From: Burkholderiales bacterium
GTDB lineage: Bacteria; Pseudomonadota; Gammaproteobacteria; Burkholderiales; Burkholderiaceae_C
Length of the DNA stretch: 64,000 bases
Assembly: GCA_028868825.1 (NCBI GenBank)
Contig: JAGWTU010000012.1
Location: 62,001 to 126,000 of the forward strand
Direction of reading: 5' to 3'
The notes below the pieces were generated by a model. The model saw nothing but the letters and a program-made list of their open reading frames with translations, was not told where the DNA came from and ran no database searches. The position numbers were made by a program, and so were the translations under genes. Positions 27,693-37,958 of this stretch are shown piece by piece (within the stretch, counting starts at the first letter, position 1; every line of letters starts with the position of its first letter).

Positions 27693-28565
27693 ATGTATGC
27701 AATACCAGATTCCGAGGGCTCGAGGATCCAGGCCCGCCGCGCCCACCTGACGAGGTTGATGGCGATCTGGCGCTCGGCGGGCTGGCCCTGCCGCGACGCC
27801 ATCGAGATCGACCTGCTCGCGGCCGGCTGGGCGACCCAGGCGCAGACACCCGAAGGACACGAGACGATCCGTCTGACCGACGCAGGCATCCGCCTGCTCG
27901 CCGAATCGCGGCAGCGCAACCAGCGCAGCCTGAGCGCGCATGACCGCCTGGCGCTGCGCGTGGCCGCGCATCTGGCGGCCGCAGGCCGCATCGTCTGGCG
28001 CGAACTGTCGCTGCGCGCCAGGGTCGCCGCGGGTGACGAGGCGGGCGCCGCCGCGGCGGCGATGGCCGACCACGCGCTTTGGCAGGACGACCCGCCGCTG
28101 GCGGCTGCGTCGTCGGCACCCGCCGCGCCCGGCGCCTGGCGCATGGCCCGACCGGACCTGTTCTCGGTCCGCAACACGACGGTCGAGGATTACCTCCAGC
28201 CGATGGTCCACGAGATCAAGGTCAGCCGGGCCGACCTGCTCTCCGACCTGCGCCACGAGGCCAAGCGCGAGTCGTATCGATGGCTGTCCTGCGAGACCTA
28301 CTACGTCTTTCCGGCCGGCGTGGCACAGGCCCAGGAGATACCCGAGACCTTCGGCGTGCTGGTGCTGGAAGGTCCGATCGAGAGCGGCGCGCTCGTGCTC
28401 GAGCGCCCCGCGATGCACCAGCCCTGCAAGCTGCCCTTCGCGGCCTGGATGGCGCTGGCGAAGGCGACGCCGGTGCGACTCGACGAAGAGCCCGCGCAAC
28501 ACCTGCTCGGCGGCGATGCAGGGGTATCCCCTCCGGGCAGTTCGGCCGCGGGCTCGGACGCCTGA
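27693..28565 (+). CDS. Winged-helix plus PD-(D/E)XK nuclease-like protein (MmcB-like)
   Basis: A 290-residue protein in two parts. Residues about 12-75 look like a winged helix (IEIDLLAAGW...ETIRLTDAGIRLLAES). Residues about 150-255 contain RPDLFSV (Asp155), HEIKVSRADLL (Glu174, Lys176) and a YRWLSCETYYVFPAG segment. This D...ExK order with a following YxxFxVP-type strand is the pattern of MmcB-type DNA repair proteins of the PD-(D/E)XK superfamily. Assignment rests on the motif pattern, not on a search. The ATG at 27693 lies at the edge of the LexA-like box and would give a nearly leaderless message; the ATG at 27759 is an alternative. Confidence 0.6.
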   Translation: MYAIPDSEGSRIQARRAHLTRLMAIWRSAGWPCRDAIEIDLLAAGWATQAQTPEGHETIRLTDAGIRLLAESRQRNQRSLSAHDRLALRVAAHLAAAGRIVWRELSLRARVAAGDEAGAAAAAMADHALWQDDPPLAAASSAPAAPGAWRMARPDLFSVRNTTVEDYLQPMVHEIKVSRADLLSDLRHEAKRESYRWLSCETYYVFPAGVAQAQEIPETFGVLVLEGPIESGALVLERPAMHQPCKLPFAAWMALAKATPVRLDEEPAQHLLGGDAGVSPPGSSAAGSDA

Positions 28566-28573
28566 GCGACCAT

Positions 28574-28588
28574 TCCCGGCAGCCGGGA
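28574..28588. terminator. Short palindrome between convergent genes
   Basis: TCCCGGCAGCCGGGA can fold as a 5-bp GC stem with loop GCAGC. It lies in the 60-base gap between the convergent MmcB-like gene and cbbX and might serve both as a bidirectional terminator. No U-tract is present on either strand. Confidence 0.3.
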
Positions 28589-28625
28589 TTCGGCGGCGGC
28601 TCGACGACCTGCTCGGTGGCGCGTT

Positions 28626-29582
28626 TCAGGCGGCTGCCGGCGCGGCGAAGACGCGGCTGGCCAGGATGTCGGCCGGCGCCAGCGTCGTGAGGTCGTCGGC
28701 GTCGAGCACGCGGTCGCGGTCGGCGAACAGCCGGCTGGCCTGGCGCAGCCGCGCGCGGTCGAGCGCGTTGCGCACGCTGCGGGCATTCGCGAAATGCGGC
28801 TGCGCGATGCGCCTTTGCAGGTATTGCTCGAAGGCCTCGAGCGCGCCCGGGCCGAAGCGGTAATTCATCGCATCGAGCATGCGCTGTCCGATCTGCAGCA
28901 GTTCGTCGGCGGCGTAATCCGGGAAATCGATGTGGTGCGCGATGCGCGAACTCAAGCCCGGATTGCTGCGGAAGAAGGTCTCCATGCGGTCGTGATAACC
29001 GGCCAGGATCACGACGAGGTCGTCGCGCTGGTTCTCCATCACCTGCAGCAGGATCTCGATGGCCTCCTGGCCGTAATCGCGCTCGTTCTCGGGGCGGTAG
29101 AGGTAATACGCCTCGTCGATGAACAGCACGCCGCCCATCGCCTTCTTCAGCACCTCCTTGGTCTTCGGCGCCGTGTGGCCGATGTACTGGCCGACGAGGT
29201 CGTCGCGCGTCACCGCGACCAGATGGCCTTTGCGCAGATAGCCCAGCCGGTGCAGGATCTGCGCCATGCGCAGCGCCACCGTCGTCTTGCCGGTGCCGGG
29301 GTTGCCGGTGAAGCTCATGTGCAGGCTGGGCCCGGCCGCCGCGCCCAGGCCGAGGTTGGCGCGCAGCTTGTCGACGACCAGCAGCGCGGCGATGTCGCGG
29401 ATGCGCGCCTTCACCGGCGCCAGGCCGACGAGATCGCGGTCGAGCTCGTCGAGCACGTCCTCGACCTGGCTCTGCGCCAGCACCTCGGCGACGGTGCGCG
29501 CCGGCGCGGCGGCCGGTGCCGCAGCCGCGGCGGGCGCCGCGGCCGACGCCGCACCGGGGATCGTGTACAGCGGCTGCGCCAC
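28626..29582 (-). CDS. cbbX: CbbX, red-type RuBisCO activase
   Basis: An AAA+ ATPase of 318 residues that removes inhibitory sugar phosphates from form IC RuBisCO by pulling on the large-subunit C-terminus. Walker A is GNPGTGKT at 93-100, Walker B is [14 protein letters not shown]. The conserved [14 protein letters not shown] pore segment and arginine-finger region (NPGLSSRI) are present. An alanine-rich N-terminal stretch of about 20 residues is longer than usual. The GTG at 29582 lies 5 bases after the cbbS stop, so cbbLSX is one operon. RuBP binding is known for the family and cannot be judged here. Confidence 0.95.
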   Translation of the reverse strand: MAQPLYTIPGAASAAAPAAAAAPAAAPARTVAEVLAQSQVEDVLDELDRDLVGLAPVKARIRDIAALLVVDKLRANLGLGAAAGPSLHMSFTGNPGTGKTTVALRMAQILHRLGYLRKGHLVAVTRDDLVGQYIGHTAPKTKEVLKKAMGGVLFIDEAYYLYRPENERDYGQEAIEILLQVMENQRDDLVVILAGYHDRMETFFRSNPGLSSRIAHHIDFPDYAADELLQIGQRMLDAMNYRFGPGALEAFEQYLQRRIAQPHFANARSVRNALDRARLRQASRLFADRDRVLDADDLTTLAPADILASRVFAAPAAA

Positions 29583-29587
29583 GATGC

Positions 29588-30022
29588 TCAGGCGCGCTCG
29601 CCTTCGGGCCGGTCGGCGCCGTAGCCGTGCACGGTGTAGTGCAGCCGGCGGCCCTCGCCTTCCTGGCGCCGCAGCCCGAATCCGGGTTCGCGTGCCGGGC
29701 GGTTGACGATGAAGCTCATCGCGATGCTCTCGACGCCGCGCGTCGAGTCGAAGGCCATGAGCCGGATGTAATGCTGCGGGAAGGTCTGGCGGCAGGCCTG
29801 CAGTTCGAGCATCACGCCGGCGGCGTCGTGCAGGTCGAACATCGGCATGCCGTACATCTCCCAGTAGGTGTTGCGCGGATGCGGGTCGTCGGTGTACTCG
29901 ACGCTCCAGGCATAGCCCTTGGCCAGGCCGTAGTCGATCTGCATCCGGATCTCGTCGTCGGTCAGGTCGGGCAGGAAGCTGAACTGGCCCTGGGTGATGC
30001 GGCCGGTGGGGTTGGTCATCAT
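29588..30022 (-). CDS. cbbS: RuBisCO small subunit, form IC
   Basis: The small subunit of ribulose-1,5-bisphosphate carboxylase/oxygenase, 144 residues. It begins [18 protein letters not shown], contains [11 protein letters not shown], and has the long C-terminal extension ([18 protein letters not shown]) typical of red-type enzymes, which forms a beta-hairpin in the central pore. The ATG at 30022 has GGAG 9 bases upstream; a second ATG follows at 30019. It lies 19 bases after cbbL and 5 before cbbX. Confidence 0.96.
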   Translation of the reverse strand: MMTNPTGRITQGQFSFLPDLTDDEIRMQIDYGLAKGYAWSVEYTDDPHPRNTYWEMYGMPMFDLHDAAGVMLELQACRQTFPQHYIRLMAFDSTRGVESIAMSFIVNRPAREPGFGLRRQEGEGRRLHYTVHGYGADRPEGERA

Positions 30023-30041
30023 GGTGTGGCACTCCGGTTCA

Positions 30042-31535
<1,494 letters not shown>

Positions 31536-31575
31536 TCAGCGGATGGCGGCCAATGTAGGTCGCCATTCGATTCAG

Positions 31576-31627
31576 GGATAGTCAGAACTTATTAGCCGTG
31601 AAATCAGGTTTTGCTTATCCACTATCC
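31576..31627. promoter_or_regulatory. Upstream region of cbbL with inverted repeat
   Basis: The AT-richer stretch before cbbL carries GGATAGT (31576-31582) and its reverse complement ACTATCC (31621-31627), 45 bases apart, with TTATTAG and GCTTATCC between them. LysR-type CbbR proteins bind TNA-N7/8-TNA motifs in this position. This may be the cbb operator, but I could not pick clear -35 and -10 elements. Confidence 0.3.
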
Positions 31628-31710
31628 GACTCTTGTCGGGAGGGTGGATCGACGGCCGGGCTGCGGGGAATGGCGGGGCGGCTGGATGCCGGGATGAAGT
31701 GGGTGTTGCC

Positions 31711-33160
31711 GCCGACCGAAAACTGAGCCACTTATGAGGGTTGTGCCGACCTAAAACTGAGCCAGGTGTTCAACCTACCCTGCTGCATTTTTGTGCAGCA
31801 GAGGAAGAGGAGTGATCACCATGGACATGATTGGCAGGATCCGGCGTTTACACAGCTGGGGCAAGAAGTCGGAGCGCGAGATTGCGCGCACCACGGGGCT
31901 GTCGCGCAACACGGTTGCGAAGTGGCTGCATGGGCAGGTGGATGGTCCACCAAAGTACCGGCGCGGCGAGCAACCGAACAAGCTCACGGCGTTCCACGAC
32001 ACACTGACGCAGGCGTTGAAGGCCGACGCCCGGCGACCCAAGCACGAGCGGCGCACGGCCAAGGCGCTGTACGGCGAGATCAAGGCGGCGGGTTACGACG
32101 GCGGCTATAGCCGCGTGACCGACTTCATCCGGACGTGGCGTCAGGGTGAAGGCCAGGGGGTGACGGCCAGCGCCTTCATCCGCTGGCCTTCGAACTCGGC
32201 GAGGCCTACCAGTTCGACTGGAGCGAGGAAGGCCTCGTGGTGGGCGGCATCTACTACCGTGTGCAGGTCGCGCACATGAAGCTGTGCGCCAGTCGCGCAT
32301 TCTGGCTCGTGGCCTACCCGAGCCAGGGCCACGAGATGCTGTTCGACGCCCACACGCGTTCGTTCGCCGCACTCGGCGGCGTGGCCCGGCGCGGCATTAA
32401 CGACAACGTGAAGACCGCGGTCGACAAGGTCAAGAAGGGCAAGGGCCGCATCGTCAACGAGCGCTTCGCCACCATGTGCGCGCATTACCTGGTCGACCCT
32501 GACTTCTGCAACGTCGCCAGCGGCTGGGAGAAGGGGGTGGTCGAGAAGAACGTGCAGGACAGCCGCCGGCGCATCCGGATCGACGCGGCCAAGGTCAAGT
32601 TCGGCAGCTTTACCGAACTCAATGCCTGGCTGGCCGATCGGTGCCACGCCTTGTGGGAGGAGGTCCGCCACCCCGATCACGGGCAGTTCAGCGTGGCCGA
32701 GATGCTCGAGCCGGTGCCGTGCGAGTTGTACGGGCAGATGGTCAGCACGCGGCTGTATCCGGCCAGCGTCGTGGTGGTGGCCGACGATGCGATCGTCGCG
32801 CGCCACGACCGGCTGAGCAACTCGGGCGAGACGCGCTACGACTGGCAGCATTACATCCCGCTGCTGCAGAGGAAGCCCGGTGCGTTGCGCAACGGCGCGC
32901 CGTTCGCCGACATGCCCGAGCCGCTGCAGCGGCTGCGACCAGGGCTGCTGCGCAACCCGGGAGGCGACCGCGTGATGCCGCAGGTGCTGGCCATCGTGCT
33001 CAGCGCCGGGTTGGACGCGGTGTTGGTGGCGGTGGAGTTGGCGCTGGAGACCGGACCGCCGGGCAAGGTCAGCGTCGAGCATGTGGTCAACGTGCTCAGG
33101 CGGCTCAACGCCGTGCCCACGCCGCCGTCGGCTGCGACGCAGTTGCAGGTGTCGACATAG
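31711..33160 (+). mobile_element. Degenerate IS21-family element
   Basis: Two copies of a 20-base repeat differing at one position, GCCGACCGAAAACTGAGCCA (31711-31730) and GCCGACCTAAAACTGAGCCA (31745-31764), precede an istA-like gene. Repeated short subterminal sequences are typical of IS21 ends. No istB follows, and no inverted copy of the repeat is visible on the right, so the right end is lost or the element is a solo remnant. The border before cbbL lies somewhere in 31630-31710. The cbb promoter itself seems spared. Confidence 0.7.
31821..33160 (+). pseudogene. istA: IS21 transposase IstA, frameshifted
   Basis: The ATG at 31821 follows AGGAG by 8 bases and opens MDMIGRIRRLHSWGKKSERE with a helix-turn-helix (REIARTTGLSRNTVAKWL). 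After TWRQGEGQGVTASAF the frame is lost; one C seems missing near 32180. In the other frame the protein continues LAFELGEAYQFDWSEEG and runs to a stop at 33160. The DDE catalytic residues can be seen across the two frames: QFDWSEEG, NDNVKTAVDK and GWEKGVVEKNVQD. A single-base sequencing error would restore the gene, so inactivation is likely but not certain. Confidence 0.8.
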
Positions 33161-33215
33161 AGGCCGCAATTTCACATGGACCACTTAACTTAGACGCGGA
33201 TGCGCCGGCGCGGAG

Positions 33216-34100
33216 TTACGGCTCGGTTCCCCGCAGTTCGTCCTCCAGCCAATCCACCAGCCTGACCACATCGGGCCTGCGGCTCAGGCGCGGCGCTGTC
33301 CATATCGTCAAGCGATTGGGGCCGCGTACGAAGCCCAGCGGGGCCACCAGCGTGCCGCTGGTCAGGTCGTCCCGCACCAGCATCCGCGGCACGTTGGCCA
33401 GGCCCAGGCCGCAGCGAGCGCCCTGGATCAGCAGGTAGAAATGCTCGAACGACTCGTCGACGCGCGGCGAGAGACCGGTCAGCCCTGCACAGCGCGCCCA
33501 GTCGGCCCAGGCCGTCGGCCGCGTGCGCGAGACCATCAGCCGGGCCCGCGGCAGATCGTCGACAGACTCGATGCGCCCATTGCGCAAATACTCCGGCGAG
33601 CAGACCGGTCCGACCCACTCGTGCGCGACATCGGTGCACACCGCATCCTTGGGCACCTCGATCGATGACAGCCGGATCGCCACGCTGACGCTGTCGCGCG
33701 CGAAGTCGATCGACCCATGGCTCATGTTGAAGCGCAATTCGACTTCGGGATTCGCCTGCTTGAAGCGATTCAGCCGCGGAATCAGCCAATACATCATGAT
33801 CGACTGGGAGCACGACAAGGTCAGCGGGCCCGGCTTGAGCTGATCGACGCTCGACTGGATGAGCGCGAATGCGGTCGAGAGTCCGTCGGCGAGCCGATGG
33901 CCGTCGGCTGTCGGAACGGCGCCCTGCGCCGTGCGCTGCAGCAGCGGCAGACCAAGCGTCTCCTCGAGCATGCGTATGTGGCGGCTGACGGCCCCGTGGG
34001 TGACGGCCAACTCTTCCGCCGCCGCGCTGAAGCTGCGCAGTCGCGCGGTGGCCTCAAAGGCGCGCAGGGCGTTCAGTGAAAGGCGATGGGCGCTGTTCAT
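33216..34100 (-). CDS. LysR family transcriptional regulator (GcvA/AmpR-like)
   Basis: A LysR-type regulator of 294 residues. The N-terminal helix-turn-helix reads LRSFSAAAEELAVTHGAVSRHIRMLE, and the effector domain begins near residue 90. The RLSLNALRAFEATARLRSFS opening is that of the GcvA/AmpR branch, not of CbbR, which has a different N-terminal pattern. It is divergent from the RuBisCO-like-protein operon with 132 bases between, so it most likely controls that operon in response to a pathway intermediate. It is not a convincing regulator of cbbLSX despite being nearby. Confidence 0.88.
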   Translation of the reverse strand: MNSAHRLSLNALRAFEATARLRSFSAAAEELAVTHGAVSRHIRMLEETLGLPLLQRTAQGAVPTADGHRLADGLSTAFALIQSSVDQLKPGPLTLSCSQSIMMYWLIPRLNRFKQANPEVELRFNMSHGSIDFARDSVSVAIRLSSIEVPKDAVCTDVAHEWVGPVCSPEYLRNGRIESVDDLPRARLMVSRTRPTAWADWARCAGLTGLSPRVDESFEHFYLLIQGARCGLGLANVPRMLVRDDLTSGTLVAPLGFVRGPNRLTIWTAPRLSRRPDVVRLVDWLEDELRGTEP

Positions 34101-34165
34101 GGGCCGCCTCGGATTCCGGGTAAACCCTGTGCTGATGTGAGTTTTCCTGACAGGCGGGCGAGATC

Positions 34166-34190
34166 ATATCGTTTGGCGCAGCTGTGATAT
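34166..34190. promoter_or_regulatory. Candidate LysR-type operator before the RLP operon
   Basis: ATATC (34166-34170) and GATAT (34186-34190) form an inverted repeat with a 15-base spacer in the 132-base divergent gap. This spacing is typical of LysR recognition sites, although the arms are short. A modest AAGAGGGA ribosome site precedes the RLP start at 34233. Confidence 0.35.
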
Positions 34191-34232
34191 CCAACTAATC
34201 TTTGGGCATCGCAAGAGGGAATCTCACATCCA

Positions 34233-35507
34233 ATGATCCAGCCAGCGCCCCGACCCGAGTTCACGGCTCGCTACTTCGTCGAGAGCTCGGTCGCCTCCGA
34301 AAAGATCGCCCAGGTGATCGCCGGCGAGCAGTCCAGCGGCACCTTCCTGTCGCTGCCCGGCGAGACGGAAGGCTTGAAGGAACGCTCGCGCGCTCGCGTC
34401 GTTCGCATCGACCCGCTGGCGCCTGCGCTGCAGCCGAGCTTGCCCAGCGCGTATGTGCAGCGCCACGCGCATGGCGGCGTGTTCCACCGCGCCGAGATCG
34501 AGATCGCGTTCCCGGTGGCCAATGTCGGCGCCAATCTGTCCAGTCTGCTCGCCACGGTGGCCGGCAACCTGTTCGAACTCGGTGAGGTCACCGGTCTGCG
34601 CCTGCTGGACCTGGACCTGACGGCGGACTACGCCGCCCGATTCGCCGGGCCTGCGTTCGGCATCGCCGGCACGCGGCGGCTGGCCGGCGTCCATGGCCGG
34701 CCGCTGATCGGCACCATCGTCAAGCCCAGCATCGGCCTGACGCCGGAAGAAACGGCCGACCTCGTCGACGAGCTCTGCGCGGCCGGCATCGATTTCATCA
34801 AGGACGATGAGTTGATCGCCGATCCGCCCTACGCGCCTTTCGATGCGCGCCTGCGGGCCGTCATGCCGGTGCTGCAGCGCCATGCCGACCGCCTCGGCCG
34901 CATGCCGATGTACGCGATCAACATCTCGGGCTCGGTCGACGAGATGCTGCGGCGCCACGATGCGGTGTTGGCCGCCGGCGGCAGCTGCGTGATGGTCAGC
35001 GTCAACTGGGTCGGTTTCGCGGCCGCCGAGCATCTGCGCCGCCATGCCCAGCTGCCCATCCATGGGCACCGCAACGGCTGGGGCGCGTTCACGCGCCACC
35101 CCGAACTCGGCTTCTCGTTCCAGGCCTACCAGAAGCTGTGGCGTCTGGCGGGCGTGGATCACCTGCATGTCAACGGCATCCGCAGCAAGTTCTGGGAGCC
35201 CGATGCCTCGGTGATCGAGTCGGCCCGTGCCTGCCTGTCATCCTGGGCCGGGGTGCAGCCGCTGATGCCGGTGTTCTCTTCCGGTCAATGGGCGGGCGTG
35301 GCCCCGGACCTGTATGCGGCGCTCGGCGGGGTTGACCTGATGCATCTGGCAGGCGGCGGAATCATCGGCCACCCTGACGGCGTCGAAGCCGGCATGGCCA
35401 GCATGCGCGAAGGCTGGGAAGCGGCGGTGGCCGGCATCGGACTGGCCGCTTATGCCGAATCGCACCCGGCGCTGCGCCGTGCGCTGGTGCATTTCGGCAA
35501 CCTCTAG
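34233..35507 (+). CDS. RuBisCO-like protein (form IV), probable sugar-acid phosphate decarboxylase
   Basis: A 424-residue RuBisCO-like protein. It keeps the metal-site motif as GIDFIKDDELIADPPYAPF, with the carbamylatable Lys at 190, and the phosphate loop AGGGIIGHPDGVEAG. It differs from true RuBisCO in loop 6 (NGIRSKFWEPD instead of GTVVGKLEG) and in SSGQWAG where RuBisCO has SGGIH, so it should not fix CO2. It sits directly before a DUF1537 kinase, TRAP transporter and SDR. In described D-apionate pathways an RLP (OiaX) decarboxylates 3-oxo-isoapionate 4-phosphate made by a DUF1537 kinase (OiaK); this is the best hypothesis here. Other sugar-acid substrates remain possible. Confidence 0.85.
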   Translation: MIQPAPRPEFTARYFVESSVASEKIAQVIAGEQSSGTFLSLPGETEGLKERSRARVVRIDPLAPALQPSLPSAYVQRHAHGGVFHRAEIEIAFPVANVGANLSSLLATVAGNLFELGEVTGLRLLDLDLTADYAARFAGPAFGIAGTRRLAGVHGRPLIGTIVKPSIGLTPEETADLVDELCAAGIDFIKDDELIADPPYAPFDARLRAVMPVLQRHADRLGRMPMYAINISGSVDEMLRRHDAVLAAGGSCVMVSVNWVGFAAAEHLRRHAQLPIHGHRNGWGAFTRHPELGFSFQAYQKLWRLAGVDHLHVNGIRSKFWEPDASVIESARACLSSWAGVQPLMPVFSSGQWAGVAPDLYAALGGVDLMHLAGGGIIGHPDGVEAGMASMREGWEAAVAGIGLAAYAESHPALRRALVHFGNL

Positions 35508-35515
35508 AGGCGGGC

Positions 35516-36919
35516 ATGTTGAAGCTGGCCTTCTACGGTGACGATTTCACCGGCTCCACCGACGCATTGGAAGTCCTGGCGCTGGCGGGCATGGACTGCG
35601 CGCTGTTCCTGGACGTACCCGATGCGCAGACGCTGCGCGACCTCGGCCCGTTCGACGCGATCGGCATCGCCGGCGCCAGCCGCGCCATGTCACCCGCCGA
35701 GATGGACGTGCAGCTGCGGCCCGTGCTGTCGGCCATGGCCCGTTTGCCGGTGCCGCTGGTGCACTACAAGGTCTGCTCGACCTTCGACAGCTCGCCGGCC
35801 ATCGGCAGCATCGGTCGCGTGATGGATCTGTCGCGCGAGGCATTCGGCGACACGGCGATACCGGTCGTCGCGGCGACGCCGGCACTCGGGCGGTACTGCG
35901 CCTTCGGCAACCTGTTTGCCCGCTCCGCCACCGACGGCCGCGTGCACCGCATCGACCGCCACCCGATCATGAGCGTCCATCCGGTGACGCCGATGCACGA
36001 GGCCGATCTGGCGCGCCACATCGGTGCGCAGACGGCGATGCCGGTCGTCGGCTTCAGCTTGCCGCAGTTCGCACAGGAGCGCGCGGCGATGGCGGAGGCG
36101 TTCACTCGCCTGGTCGACGAGACGCCCGGCGGTCTCGTGCTGATCGACGGCACGAGCGCCAAGCAGATCACCGAGACCGGCCACATGCTCGACGCGCTGA
36201 CACAAGGCCGCCGCACGCCGCTGTTTTGCGTCGGCGGGTCCGGGCTCGAGTACGCCCTGACGCAGTGGTGGCGCGAGACCGGCGCACTGCCGGCCGCACC
36301 GTCGTCGCATGCTGGCTTCGACGGCGTGTCCCAGGTGCTCGCGGTCTCCGGCAGCGCATCGCCGCTGAGCGCGCTGCAGATCGATGCGGCACTGGCCGAC
36401 GGCTTCGTCGAGGTGCCGGTCGATGCCGCCGCCCTGGTCGCCACGGCCGACCCCGGTGCGGAACACAACCGGCTCGCCGAACAGGCCCTGCGCGCGTTGC
36501 GCACCGGTCGCAGCGTGCTGCTGCACAGCGCGCGCGGCCCGCAGGACCCGCGGATCGAATCGATGCTCGGCGCGCTGGCCGGCCAGGGCATGGGCCGCGA
36601 GCAAGCCCGCCACGTAGGCGGTCGCCTGTTGGGACAGCGCCTGGGTGACCTGGTCGACGCCTTGCTGCGCGCGCATCCCGTTCCGCGGCTGCTGCTGTCG
36701 GGGGGCGACACCTCGAGCCATGTCACGCAGCGGCTGGCGCCGCAGGCGCTGCGCGTGGTCGCGCGGCTGGCGCCGGGCGCACCCCTGTGCCGCGCCATTT
36801 CGCGCGAGCCCCATCTGGCGCAACTCGAGCTGGCGCTCAAGGGCGGCCAGATGGGCCAGCCCGACTATTTCATCAAGGCGCTGCGCGGCACGGCCGACGC
36901 ACGCCCCTCGCATCACTAA
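35516..36919 (+). CDS. Four-carbon acid sugar kinase family protein (DUF1537)
   Basis: A 467-residue kinase of the DUF1537 family, which phosphorylates oxo acid sugars such as 3-oxo-tetronate or 3-oxo-isoapionate with ATP. The N-terminal domain opens with the family motif FYGDDFTGSTDALEVLA. The C-terminal nucleotide-binding domain contains VLAVSGSASPLSALQI and LLLSGGDTSSHVTQRL. AGAGG lies before the ATG, 8 bases after the RLP stop. Pairing with an RLP suggests a 3-oxo-isoapionate kinase role (OiaK-like) rather than the tetronate kinases, which pair with class II aldolases. The exact substrate is unproven. Confidence 0.88.
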   Translation: MLKLAFYGDDFTGSTDALEVLALAGMDCALFLDVPDAQTLRDLGPFDAIGIAGASRAMSPAEMDVQLRPVLSAMARLPVPLVHYKVCSTFDSSPAIGSIGRVMDLSREAFGDTAIPVVAATPALGRYCAFGNLFARSATDGRVHRIDRHPIMSVHPVTPMHEADLARHIGAQTAMPVVGFSLPQFAQERAAMAEAFTRLVDETPGGLVLIDGTSAKQITETGHMLDALTQGRRTPLFCVGGSGLEYALTQWWRETGALPAAPSSHAGFDGVSQVLAVSGSASPLSALQIDAALADGFVEVPVDAAALVATADPGAEHNRLAEQALRALRTGRSVLLHSARGPQDPRIESMLGALAGQGMGREQARHVGGRLLGQRLGDLVDALLRAHPVPRLLLSGGDTSSHVTQRLAPQALRVVARLAPGAPLCRAISREPHLAQLELALKGGQMGQPDYFIKALRGTADARPSHH

Positions 36920-36937
36920 CCGACTGGAGACTTGCAG

Positions 36938-37957
36938 ATGACTTCGATGACCCGCCGCCGCGCGCTCGTGAATGGCGCCGCCCTGATCACCGCACCGGCC
37001 CTGGTGCTGCCGCGCTTCGCGCATGCCGCCGAATTCACCTACAAGTTCGGCACCAATGTGCCGGCCACGCATCCGCTCAACGTGCGTGCGATGGAGGCCA
37101 GCGCGCGCATCCTGAAGGAGACGGGCGGCCGGGTGCAGATCAACGTCTTCCCGAACAACCAGCTCGGCAACGACGCCGACATGCTGTCGCAATTGCGCTC
37201 CGGCGGGCTGGAGTTCTTCGCCGTCTCGGGCGTCAACGTGCTCTCGCAACTCGTGCCTGTCGCGTCCATGTGGGGCCTCGGGTTCGCCTGGCCGAACGAC
37301 GACGCGGTGAACAAGGCGCTGGACGGCGAGCTGGGTCGGTTCCTGCGCGCGCAATTCCCCAAGGTCGGCCTGATGGCGATGGACACGGTGTGGAGCTCGG
37401 GGTTCCGCCAGATCACGAACAGCGTGCGCCCGATCAACCAGCCGGACGATCTCAAGGGCCTGAAGATGCGCGTGCCGGTGAGCCCGCTGTGGACCTCGCT
37501 GTTCAAGCATCTGGGAGCCGCGCCGGCATCGATCAACTTCGCCGAGGTCTACTCGTCGCTGCAGACCAAGGTGGTCGACGGGCAGGAGAACCCGCTGACG
37601 ATCATTTCGATCGCCAAGCTCTACGAGGTGCAGAAGTACTGCTCGATGACCAACCACATGTGGGACGGCTTCTGGTGCATGACGAACCAGAAGCTCTGGG
37701 ACCGCATTCCCGAGAGCCTGCGGCCGGTCATTGCCAAGCACTTGAACCAGAGCGCGCTCGACATGCGCGCCGACGGCATCAAGCTCAACGCCTCGCTGCG
37801 CCCCGATCTGGCGGCCAAGGGGCTGACCTTCAACGATCCGAAGGTGGGCCCCTTCCGCGAGCGGCTGGTGGCCTCGGGCTTCTACGCCGAGTGGAAGCAG
37901 AAGTACGGCGACGAGGCCTGGGCCCTGCTCGAGAAGCACACCGGAAAGCTGGGCTGA
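36938..37957 (+). CDS. TRAP transporter solute-binding protein (DctP family)
   Basis: A periplasmic binding protein of 339 residues for a TRAP importer of carboxylates. The leader MTSMTRRRALVNGAALITAP has a twin-arginine motif and ends with AHA, so export by Tat is likely. The mature protein shows DctP features: FGTNVPATHPLN, the FPNNQLGNDADMLSQLRSG segment, LKGLKMRVP containing the arginine that binds the ligand carboxylate, and VVDGQENP. I chose the ATG at 36938 because GGAG lies 8 bases upstream. It lies 18 bases after the kinase and should capture the acid sugar for that pathway. Confidence 0.92.
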   Translation: MTSMTRRRALVNGAALITAPALVLPRFAHAAEFTYKFGTNVPATHPLNVRAMEASARILKETGGRVQINVFPNNQLGNDADMLSQLRSGGLEFFAVSGVNVLSQLVPVASMWGLGFAWPNDDAVNKALDGELGRFLRAQFPKVGLMAMDTVWSSGFRQITNSVRPINQPDDLKGLKMRVPVSPLWTSLFKHLGAAPASINFAEVYSSLQTKVVDGQENPLTIISIAKLYEVQKYCSMTNHMWDGFWCMTNQKLWDRIPESLRPVIAKHLNQSALDMRADGIKLNASLRPDLAAKGLTFNDPKVGPFRERLVASGFYAEWKQKYGDEAWALLEKHTGKLG

Positions 37958-37958
37958 C

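Noticed and set aside
27396..28502. Minus-strand frame containing a hydrophobic stretch (LAAAILALVLIIAGLPAG)
   Set aside because: It has no start codon near the stretch and lies antisense to the kinase end and the MmcB-like gene. The hydrophobic run is probably chance.
33216..34100. LysR gene as the missing cbbR
   Set aside because: The N-terminal pattern is GcvA/AmpR-like and the gene is divergent from the RLP operon, not from cbbL.
34233..35507. RLP as a second carboxylating RuBisCO large subunit
   Set aside because: Loop 6 and the active-site segments differ from true RuBisCO, there is no adjacent small subunit, and the neighbours are sugar-acid genes.
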